Positions 49,961-57,002 of a stretch of DNA of 64,000 bases are shown one piece after another. Every line of letters begins with the position of its first letter. Position 1 is the stretch's first letter. Origin of the DNA: Burkholderiales bacterium (GTDB lineage: Bacteria; Pseudomonadota; Gammaproteobacteria; Burkholderiales; SG8-39); NCBI GenBank assembly GCA_026416295.1, contig JAOAFL010000097.1, positions 1 through 64,000 of the forward strand. Reading direction: 5' to 3'. Made by a program: the position numbers and the translations under genes. A model generated the notes under the pieces. It searched no databases, was not told where the DNA came from, and saw only the letters and a list, made by a program, of their open reading frames with translations.

Positions 49961-51220
49961 TCAGGCAGCGTCGCGCGGCGCGCGGGCCGGCCGGGGCGGC
50001 TTCTTTGCGAGGAGGAAGAACACCGAACCGATCCCGGCGAGCGCGGCGAGCAGCGCAAAGCCTGCGCGGTAGTCGCCGGTCGCATCCGCGAGCAGCCCCG
50101 GGATCATCGGGCCGCCGACCTGCCCGACGAGGACCACCATGAACGACAGGCCGAGGATCATGCCGATGCTGCTCGGGCCGAAGTAGTCGGCGCGGATCGC
50201 CTGCATGAACGGCCCGCGCAGCCCCCAGGCGACGCCGTGCAGCAGCGCGAACGCCGCCACCATCGCGGCATTCTGCGCGAACGCAAGCAGCGCAAGGCCG
50301 CTCGCGTGCGCGAGCATGCAGCCGGCGCACAGCAGCCGCTTGTCGAAGCGGTCGCCGATCGCCCAGCCGAGCGCGATGCCGCCCACCTGCGCGACCGTCA
50401 CGAGCGTGACGACCGAGGCGGCCGCCGCGAGCGGATAGCCGAGGCTGTCGCGCAGGTGCACGATCGCGTGCACGAGCACCGCGTGCACCGCAAAGAGCGC
50501 GAACGCGTGGCCGAGCGAGAGCAGCCAGAACGCGCGCGTCGCGATCGCCTCGCGCCAGGTGAAATCGCGCGTCGCCTCGCGCGCGCCGGCGCGCGCGGCG
50601 GCGGGGTCGGCGCCCGGCGCGGTCCGCTCGCCGTCGGCCACCGCGCCGACGTCGGCCGGCCGGTCGCGGAACACGCGCGCGAGCGGCACGGCGAGCACGA
50701 GATAGAGCAGGCCGGAGGCGAGCGCCGTGCGCCGCCAGCCGAACGCGTCGATCGCTGCCGCGACCAGCGGAACGAGCATGCCGCCCACGGCCAGCCCGAA
50801 CGAGAGCGCCGATATCGCCCGCGCGCGCTTGCGCTCGAACCAGTGAATGATCGCGACGTTGAGCGGGAAGAACCCGGCGAGGCTCGCCCCGAGCGCGATC
50901 ACCGCGAACGCACCGTAGAAGCCGGCGAGGGACTGCGCCCGGCTCATCGCGACGAGCCCCAGCCCGAGCAGCAGCACGCCGGCGCGGATGAAGCGGCGCG
51001 GCCCGTAGCGGTCCATCGCCCAGCCGATCAGCGGGCCGAGCAGCGCCGTCTCCATCTGCTGCAGCGCCGCCGCCCCCGACAGACTCGTCTTGCTCCAGCC
51101 CATGTCGGCCGCGAGCACCGCGACGTAGGCGCCGAAGGCGTGGCCGATCAGCGCCGCCTGCAGCGCCTGGAGCGTTGCCCCCGTTCCGACGATCTTCCAG
51201 CCGTAGAAGATGCGCCGCAC
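49961..51220 (-). CDS. MFS transporter (OFA/oxalate-formate antiporter-like group)
   Basis: 419 aa from GTG 51220, starting RRIFYGWKIVGTGATLQALQ. Twelve membrane segments are predicted in two six-helix halves, with the MFS loop GWAMDRYGPRRFIRAGVLLL between helices 2 and 3 and GWAIGDRFDKRLL in the second half. The FYGWxIV start is common in monocarboxylate/OFA-type carriers, so an organic acid is a plausible substrate, but this is a weak inference. It follows the 94-aa hypothetical gene after 18 bp and converges with the pirin gene. Confidence 0.88.
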   Translation of the reverse strand: MRRIFYGWKIVGTGATLQALQAALIGHAFGAYVAVLAADMGWSKTSLSGAAALQQMETALLGPLIGWAMDRYGPRRFIRAGVLLLGLGLVAMSRAQSLAGFYGAFAVIALGASLAGFFPLNVAIIHWFERKRARAISALSFGLAVGGMLVPLVAAAIDAFGWRRTALASGLLYLVLAVPLARVFRDRPADVGAVADGERTAPGADPAAARAGAREATRDFTWREAIATRAFWLLSLGHAFALFAVHAVLVHAIVHLRDSLGYPLAAAASVVTLVTVAQVGGIALGWAIGDRFDKRLLCAGCMLAHASGLALLAFAQNAAMVAAFALLHGVAWGLRGPFMQAIRADYFGPSSIGMILGLSFMVVLVGQVGGPMIPGLLADATGDYRAGFALLAALAGIGSVFFLLAKKPPRPARAPRDAA

Positions 51221-51237
51221 CGCGCCGAGTATGCCGG

Positions 51238-51522
51238 CTACTTCTTCAGCAGGCTTTCGATGTCGAGATCATCGGCGCTGAAGCTCCGGCGCTTGCGTTC
51301 GGCGGCGAGCGCCTCGGCGTTCGCTTCCTCCCAGGCCTGCATGAACGCGGCCGCAAGCCGCAGGCTCAGCTTGCCGAGTTCTTTCGCGTCCGCCTCGCCC
51401 GCCTTGCCGCCGCCGTAGGTCGCCGCCGCGAGCCGCGCGAAGATGTCCTTCGCGAGCGCTGTGACCGGATCGTCGGCCTTCGCCGGCGCGCCCGGCGACT
51501 TGGAACCGTCGTGTTCGCTCAT
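51238..51522 (-). CDS. Small hypothetical protein
   Basis: 94 aa, hydrophilic, ATG 51522. No domain recognised. The N-terminus is polar and low in structure (SEHDGSKSPGAPAKADDP); residues 20-75 look helical (VTALAKDIFARLAAATYGGG, LSLRLAAAFMQAWEEANAEA); the end is SADDLDIESLLKK. It is probably co-transcribed with the MFS gene downstream and divergent from dtd. It may be coding because codon choice is even and the frame is compact, but no family supports it. Confidence 0.5.
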   Translation of the reverse strand: MSEHDGSKSPGAPAKADDPVTALAKDIFARLAAATYGGGKAGEADAKELGKLSLRLAAAFMQAWEEANAEALAAERKRRSFSADDLDIESLLKK

Positions 51523-51686
51523 GCGTCGTGTCGCGAGTCGGGGCGCAATGCTAACCGAAGCGGCGAGACGCGTCGCGCCCTACAATCGCGCGCGATGCCG
51601 CAGCGAACGAGACGATGCCGAAACGCCCGCGTCGGTGCCTCGGGGCGAATGCGCCCGCGGCGCGGGCCGCGGCCGGGGGCCGGGCG

Positions 51687-52139
51687 ATGATCGCGCTGCT
51701 TCAGCGCGTCGCCGAGGCGAGCGTCTCGGTCGCGGGCGAGACGGTCGCCGCGATCGGCCCGGGGCTCGTCGTCTTCGTCGCGGTCGAGCGCGGCGACGCC
51801 GAGGCGCAGGCCGCACGGCTCGCCGAGCGCGTGCTCGGCTACCGCGTATTCTCCGACGACGCCGGACGGATGAACCGCTCGCTCGCCGACACCGGCGGCG
51901 CGCTCCTTGCGGTTCCGCAGTTCACCCTCGCCGCTGACACCGCGAGCGGCACGCGCCCGAGCCTTTCGCGCGCGGCCGATCCGGCGCTCGGCGCGCGGCT
52001 CTTCGAGCACTTCGTCGCCTGCGCGCGCGCGGCCGGGGCGAGCGTCGCCACCGGGCGCTTCGGCGCGCACATGCGGGTGCGGCTCGTCAACGACGGGCCG
52101 GTGACGTTCTGGCTCTCGGTGCCGCCGCGCGGCGAATGA
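51687..52139 (+). CDS. dtd: D-aminoacyl-tRNA deacylase
   Basis: 150 aa from ATG 51687 (IALLQRVAEASVSV); upstream in-frame starts add unrelated sequence. It carries GRMNRSLADTGGALLAVPQF and VRLVNDGPVTFWLS, the latter with the cross-subunit Gly-cis-Pro motif of DTD. It hydrolyses D-aminoacyl-tRNAs and mischarged Gly-tRNA-Ala. The usual SQFT motif reads PQFT here (Ser77 replaced by Pro). A TACAAT at 51581-51586 may be the -10 of its promoter. Confidence 0.93.
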   Translation: MIALLQRVAEASVSVAGETVAAIGPGLVVFVAVERGDAEAQAARLAERVLGYRVFSDDAGRMNRSLADTGGALLAVPQFTLAADTASGTRPSLSRAADPALGARLFEHFVACARAAGASVATGRFGAHMRVRLVNDGPVTFWLSVPPRGE

Positions 52140-52151
52140 AGCGCGGCGCGG

Positions 52152-52424
52152 CTACGCCGCCGGTTTCTCGATGCGCACGACGCTTTCCAGCTCGCCCACC
52201 TGGTCGAGCACCTTGCGCGCATAGCGGTAGAGCTGGACCCCTTTCGCCGTCGGGGTCACGTTGCGGTGCACGCGGTGAAAGAGCGGTGCGCCGACGAAGT
52301 TCTCCAGCCGGCGGACCCGCGTCGAGACGCTCGACTGCACGGTGTTCAGCGCGCGCGCCGCGCGCGCGAACCCGCGCAGCTCGTACACGGCGACAAAGCA
52401 GCGCAGGTCCTTCAGATCGAGCAT
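52152..52424 (-). CDS. LysR-type DNA-binding domain protein lacking an effector domain
   Basis: 90 aa. It is a complete LysR winged helix-turn-helix (LKDLRCFVAVYELRGFARAA, RALNTVQSSVSTRVRRLEN, APLFHRVHRNVTPTAKGV) followed by only about 25 residues of linker helix; the 200-residue co-inducer domain is absent. The stop (GAGAAACCGGCGGCGTAG on the coding strand) is clean. It could be an autonomous short regulator, a known type in Burkholderiales, or a truncated gene. It is divergent from the Bug gene at 52751 and probably controls it or the neighbouring cluster. Confidence 0.8.
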   Translation of the reverse strand: MLDLKDLRCFVAVYELRGFARAARALNTVQSSVSTRVRRLENFVGAPLFHRVHRNVTPTAKGVQLYRYARKVLDQVGELESVVRIEKPAA

Positions 52425-52750
52425 CGGGCCTCGTTCCCCCTCGCGCTCCCGCCCCAACGCCTGCCGATTTGACTTTACCGCCGACACGCCGTCAATCCGC
52501 GACCGCCGCTCGCGCGCAGCGAGCCGCGCGCGTCCCGCGCCTCGGGGCGGTCGGCGCGAACGGTGCACCGGAGCCTCCCGTTCGGCGAGGAACAGCGTCC
52601 GGTCCATGACGCAATTTGACGGTCGCGGGACCTTTCCGCGTGCCGCGATGCGCCGATTTGCGCGTGCGGGGCGGCGGGGCGCATACTTCGCAGCCCCCGG
52701 GCGTTCCGGGCGCAGCGCGCCACCGGGGCACCGGCACAGGAGACAGAACG
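52425..52750 (+). other. Divergent control region between the LysR-like and Bug genes
   Basis: 326 bp with no supported gene. A minus-strand promoter for the LysR-like gene is plausible: -35 TTGACG (52495-52490), 17 bp, -10 TCAAAT (52472-52467); the same bases form TTGAC-N17-GTCAA, a possible operator. A second TTGACG occurs on the plus strand at 52616-52621 without a good -10. The Bug gene has the ribosome binding site AGGAGA just before 52751. Confidence 0.4.
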
Positions 52751-53710
52751 ATGAAGCGATTCGCGGTCGCCGTCCTCCTTTCGCTTGCGGCGCAGGGCGC
52801 GCTCGCGCAGCCGTTTCCCTCGCGCCAGATCACGATGATCGTCGGGTTCGCGGCCGGCGGCGGCGCCGACACCGCGGCGCGCATCATCGCCAGGCGGCTC
52901 GCCGAGACGATCGGTCAGCCGGTCGTGATCGACAACCGCGCCGGCGCCGGCGGCAACATCGCCGCCGATCTGGTCGCCAAAGCGACCCCCGACGGCCACA
53001 CGATCGGCCTCGCTTCGCCCGGACCGCTCACGGTCGCCCCCCACATGGTGGCGAAGCTGCCGTACGACCCCCTGCGGGATTTCGCGCCGCTCACGATGGC
53101 GGTGACCTTCCCGAACGTGCTCGTCGTGAACGCGTCGGTGCCGGCGACCACCCTCGCCGAATTCGTGCGCCTTTCGAACGCGCGCCCGGGCACCGTGACC
53201 TGCGGCAGCTCCGGCATCGGCGGGATCGGCCATCTGTCGTGCGAGCTGCTCAAGATGGTCGCGAAGGCCGATCTGGTGCACGTGCCTTACAAGGGCGGCG
53301 CGCCCGCGATGACCGATCTCCTGAGCGGCCAGATCTCGTCGATCTTCGCGACGCCGATCACCGCCGGCCCGCACATCAAGGCGGGCAAGATCCGGGCGCT
53401 CGCCACCACCGGCGCGACGCGCGCGAGCGCCCTTCCGGAGGTGCCGACGGTCGCCGAGTCCGGCTATCCGGGGTTCGAAGCGATCAACTGGTACTGCTTC
53501 ATCGCACCGGCGAAGACGCCGAAGGAGACGCTCGAGCGGCTGCGCCGCGACCTCGTCGCAGTGCTCTCCGAGCGCGACATACGCGAGCAGCTCGCCGCGC
53601 ACGGCATGGATCCCGCGCCGGGTACCCCCGAGGAACTGAGGCGTTACATCGAGCGCGAGTACGCGACCTGGGGCCGGGTGGTGAAGGCGGCCGGGATCAC
53701 CGCGAACTGA
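52751..53710 (+). CDS. Bug/TctC-family periplasmic solute-binding protein (first copy)
   Basis: 319 aa with a Sec signal peptide (KRFAVAVLLSLAAQGALAQP). The mature protein begins FPSRQITMIVGFAAGGGADT, the Bug hallmark, with NRAGAGGNIAADLVAKATPDG, HVPYKGGAPAMTDLLSGQIS and ALATTGATRASALPEVPTVA. Bug proteins bind carboxylates, amides or nicotinate-like ligands for tripartite TctABC transport or for signalling. No tctA/tctB membrane genes are in the window, so it works with a distant transporter or as a sensor. Confidence 0.93.
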   Translation: MKRFAVAVLLSLAAQGALAQPFPSRQITMIVGFAAGGGADTAARIIARRLAETIGQPVVIDNRAGAGGNIAADLVAKATPDGHTIGLASPGPLTVAPHMVAKLPYDPLRDFAPLTMAVTFPNVLVVNASVPATTLAEFVRLSNARPGTVTCGSSGIGGIGHLSCELLKMVAKADLVHVPYKGGAPAMTDLLSGQISSIFATPITAGPHIKAGKIRALATTGATRASALPEVPTVAESGYPGFEAINWYCFIAPAKTPKETLERLRRDLVAVLSERDIREQLAAHGMDPAPGTPEELRRYIEREYATWGRVVKAAGITAN

Positions 53711-53768
53711 AGCGGCGAAGTAGCGCACGCGCGCGCCCGGCCGCCGCCGCGGCGCGCGGACGGCGCAT

Positions 53769-56060
53769 TCAGCCGCGCTCGTGCTTTCGCTCGAGCGCGC
53801 GCCAGACGGTTTCGGGCGTGAGCGGCATCTGCACGTCCTCGACGCCGAGGGCATCGACGATCGCGTTCATCACCGCGGCGAGCGCGCCGACCGTGCCCGC
53901 CTCGCCCGCGCCCTTTGCGCCGAGCGGGTTGAGCCGCGTCGGCACCGGGTTGTGCCCGAGGCGAAAGCCGCAGACGTCGGCGGCGCGCGGCATCGCGTAG
54001 TCCATGAACGAGGCGGTGAGGAGCTGTCCCGACTCCGGGTCGTAGACGATCTGTTCCATCACGATCTGCCCGAAGCCCTGAACGATGCCGCCCATCACCT
54101 GGCCGGCGAGCGTGAGCGGATTGATCTCGGTGCCGACGTCGTCCACCACCGCGTAGGCGACCGGGGTGACCGCGCCGGTCTCCGGGTCGATCTCGACCTC
54201 GCAGACGTGCGTGCCGTTCGGAAACGTCTCGGCCGCAGGCGAGAACGCCGCGCGCTCGAAGAGCCCCGGTTCGACCCCGGGCGGCAGCCGCGCAGGCACG
54301 TAGGCGAGGCGCGCGACCTCCGCGAGCGCGATGCCGCGGTCGGTGCCGGCGATGCGGAAGCGCCCGTCGTCGAAGACGACATCGGCTTCGCTCGCCTCGA
54401 GCAGGTGCGCGGCGATGCGCTTCGCCTTGGCGATCACCTTGTCGGCGGCGAGCCAGAGGGCGGTGCCGCCGATCACCGCCGAGCGCGAGCCGAAGGTGCC
54501 GTAGCCGAAGGCGATCGCGTCCGTGTCGCCGTCGGCGACGCGCACCTCGGCCGGATCGAGCCCGAGCCGCGCGGCGACGATCTGGCGATACATCGTCTCG
54601 TGGCCCTGGCCCTGGCTTTTCGTTCCGACGAGCACGCTCGCGCGACCGTCGGGGTCGAAGCGAATCTCGGCGGTCTCGACGCTCGGGGCGCCGGCGCGCT
54701 CGATCGCGTTCGCGAGCCCGATGCCGCGCAGCTTGCCGCGCGCCTGCGCCTGCGCGCGCCGCGCCGCAAAGCCGTTCCAGTCGGCGAGCGCGAGCGCCTT
54801 GTCCATGCCGCGCTCGAACTCGCCGCAGTCGTACGTGAACGTGAGCGCGGTCTTGTACGGCATCGCGGTCGGCGGAATCAGGTTGCGCCGGCGCAGCTCG
54901 ACGCGGTCGGCGCCCAGCTCGCGCGCCGCGTCGTCGATCAGCCGCTCGAGGGCGTAGATCGCCTCGGGGCGACCGCTGCCGCGGTACGGCGCGATCGGAT
55001 TGCGGTGCGAGAACCGCGTCGTCACGCGCACGTACGCGGCCGGAATCGCGTAGACGCCGACGAGGGAGCCCAGGTTGGCGAAGCCGGGCATCAGGTTGCG
55101 GTCGGAGGAGACGTAGGCGCCCACGTCGTCGGTCTTTTCCGCCCGCAGCGCGAGAAAGCGGTGCTCGCGGTCGAGCGCGAGCGCGATGTCGAACGCGCAG
55201 TCGCGGCCGTGCTCGTCGGCGAGCGGCGCTTCGCTGCGCTCGCAGAGCCACTTCACCGGGCGGCGCAGCCGGCGCGCGAGCCACAGCACCAGGCGGTGCT
55301 CGAGGCTCGTCCAGCCCTTCGCGCCGAACGCGCCGCCGACGTCGCGGCACACGACCCGGATGCGGTGCTCGGGCACCGCGAGCACGGTCGCGAGCACCTC
55401 GCGGATGCGGTGCGGGTACTGCGCGTCGCAGTAAAGCGTGTAGCGCCCTTCGCCCTCGTCCCAGACGCCGAGCGCGCCGCGCGGCTCCATGAACTGCGCG
55501 TGCACGCGCGAGACGGTGTAGCGGCGCTGAACGACGTGCGCGGCACGCGCGAACGCCTGCTCGGTCGCGGCGCGGTCGCCCAGCTCGAACGCGCAGCAGA
55601 CGTCGTCGGGGCATTCGTCCCACACGGGCGCCGAGGCGGGCAGCGGCTCGTAGTCGACCGCGACGAGCTCGGCGGCGTCCTTTGCGAGCGCCGCGGTTTC
55701 GGCGACCACCGCGGCGACCGGATCGCCGACGTGCTGCACTTTGCCGCGCGCAAGCCCCGGGTGCGGCCGCCAGAACATCGGCGTGCCGTCCGGGCGGCTG
55801 CGCTTGAGCGTCGGCGCGGTGGTGCGCAGGCCGTCGCGCGCGAGGTCCTCGGCCGTGAATACGCCGAGTACGCCGGGTGTGGCGAGCGCCGCGGCGGCGT
55901 CCACCGCGACGATGCGCGCGTGCGCATGCGGCGAGCGAACGAGCACCATGTGCGCTTCGCGCGCCAGCTCCAGGTCGGCGACGAAATGCCCCTCGCCCCG
56001 CAGCAGGCGCGCATCCTCGAAGCGGGGGACCGGCTGGCCGATTCCGAATTTCTCGTTCAT
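53769..56060 (-). CDS. Xanthine dehydrogenase / CO dehydrogenase-family molybdopterin-binding subunit, orphan
   Basis: 763 aa. Motifs of the large subunit: GQPVPRFEDARLLRGEGHFV at the start, DVGGAFGAKGWTSLEHRLVL, HRNPIAPYRGSGRPEAIYAL, the SQGQGHETMYRQI Mo-cofactor loop and the catalytic Glu720 in GAKGAGEAGTVGAL. The active-site loop lacks the AYRCSFR Cys of form I CO dehydrogenase, so it is a form II-like hydroxylase acting on an aromatic, heterocyclic or aldehyde substrate. The FAD and [2Fe-2S] subunits normally encoded beside it are missing from the neighbourhood. Confidence 0.92.
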   Translation of the reverse strand: MNEKFGIGQPVPRFEDARLLRGEGHFVADLELAREAHMVLVRSPHAHARIVAVDAAAALATPGVLGVFTAEDLARDGLRTTAPTLKRSRPDGTPMFWRPHPGLARGKVQHVGDPVAAVVAETAALAKDAAELVAVDYEPLPASAPVWDECPDDVCCAFELGDRAATEQAFARAAHVVQRRYTVSRVHAQFMEPRGALGVWDEGEGRYTLYCDAQYPHRIREVLATVLAVPEHRIRVVCRDVGGAFGAKGWTSLEHRLVLWLARRLRRPVKWLCERSEAPLADEHGRDCAFDIALALDREHRFLALRAEKTDDVGAYVSSDRNLMPGFANLGSLVGVYAIPAAYVRVTTRFSHRNPIAPYRGSGRPEAIYALERLIDDAARELGADRVELRRRNLIPPTAMPYKTALTFTYDCGEFERGMDKALALADWNGFAARRAQAQARGKLRGIGLANAIERAGAPSVETAEIRFDPDGRASVLVGTKSQGQGHETMYRQIVAARLGLDPAEVRVADGDTDAIAFGYGTFGSRSAVIGGTALWLAADKVIAKAKRIAAHLLEASEADVVFDDGRFRIAGTDRGIALAEVARLAYVPARLPPGVEPGLFERAAFSPAAETFPNGTHVCEVEIDPETGAVTPVAYAVVDDVGTEINPLTLAGQVMGGIVQGFGQIVMEQIVYDPESGQLLTASFMDYAMPRAADVCGFRLGHNPVPTRLNPLGAKGAGEAGTVGALAAVMNAIVDALGVEDVQMPLTPETVWRALERKHERG

Positions 56061-56189
56061 GGCGCGCCGGATTCTAAAAGCGCCGCTGCGCGCGGCCTAC
56101 CGGCCTTTCGACGCCCCGAGCGGCGGCGGACCGCAGCGCAACCGGCGCAGCCTCGTCGAGCCGCTCGGTGCACGAGCGCGCGCGCTCGC

Positions 56190-56939
56190 TCAGCCCTGCA
56201 CCGAGTAGCCGCCGTCCACCGGGATCGCGGCGCCGGTGACGAAGTCCGAGGCGCGGCTTGCGAGAAACACCGCGATGCCGGCGAGGTCCGAAGGCTCGCC
56301 CCAGCGGCCGGCGGGCGTTCGCGCGAGCACCCGCTCGTAGAGGCCCGCCACCTGCTCGCGCGCGCGGCGCGTGAGGTCGGTGTCGATCCAGCCCGGCAGC
56401 ACCGCGTTCACCTGGATGTTGTCTTTCGCCCAGGCGCAGGCGAGTGCGCGCGTGAGCTGCACGATCCCGCCCTTGGAGGCGGCGTAGGGCGCGGCGAAGG
56501 AGGCGCCGAAGAGCGACATCATCGAGCCGACGTTGACGATCTTTCCGCCGCCTGCGCGCTTCATCCGCGGGTAGGCCGCCTGCGAGAGGAGAAAAGCGCT
56601 CGTGAGGTTGGTTTCCAGCACCTCGCGCCATTCCGATGCGGCGTACTCTTGCGGTTGTTTACGGATGTTGATGCCGGCGTTGTTGACGAGGATATCGAGC
56701 CGCCCGAGCGCGGCCACCGTCCGTTCCACGACCTCGCGACAGGCGGCTTCCTCGCGCAGGTCGGCTTCGAACGCGACGCCGCCCAGCTCGCGCGCCGCGG
56801 CGGCGTTTTTCCGCGCGTCGCGGCCGACGATCGCAACGCGCGCGCCGGCGGCGGCAAGCCCCCGCGCCATGCCCAGGCCGATCCCGCCGTTTCCGCCGGT
56901 GACGAGCGCTGCCTTGCCTTCGAGATCGAACAGGTTCAT
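56190..56939 (-). CDS. SDR family oxidoreductase
   Basis: 249 aa. Classical short-chain dehydrogenase: cofactor motif TGGNGGIGLGMA near residue 15, NNAG at about 90, catalytic Ser (VGSMMS) and Tyr-x3-Lys (YAASKGG), then LPGWIDTDL and the C-terminal GAAIPVDGGYSVQG. Overall like KduD/gluconate 5-dehydrogenase or 3-oxoacyl reductase types; the substrate is not predictable. Residue 37 region (VGRDARKN) leaves NAD/NADP preference unclear. It is divergent from the RdhA-like gene with 63 bp between starts. Confidence 0.9.
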   Translation of the reverse strand: MNLFDLEGKAALVTGGNGGIGLGMARGLAAAGARVAIVGRDARKNAAAARELGGVAFEADLREEAACREVVERTVAALGRLDILVNNAGINIRKQPQEYAASEWREVLETNLTSAFLLSQAAYPRMKRAGGGKIVNVGSMMSLFGASFAAPYAASKGGIVQLTRALACAWAKDNIQVNAVLPGWIDTDLTRRAREQVAGLYERVLARTPAGRWGEPSDLAGIAVFLASRASDFVTGAAIPVDGGYSVQG

Positions 56940-57002
56940 CGCGAGTCCCTCGTCGGTGGGCCGCAGATTTTAAGCGCGGCGCGCGCGGCTATCATCGCGG
57001 CG

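Noticed and set aside
53781-57002. Apparent 1768-aa plus-strand protein ending in the RdhA-like sequence
   Set aside because: The first 1074 codons are antisense to the molybdopterin subunit and SDR genes and show no family; the real protein starts at GTG 57003.
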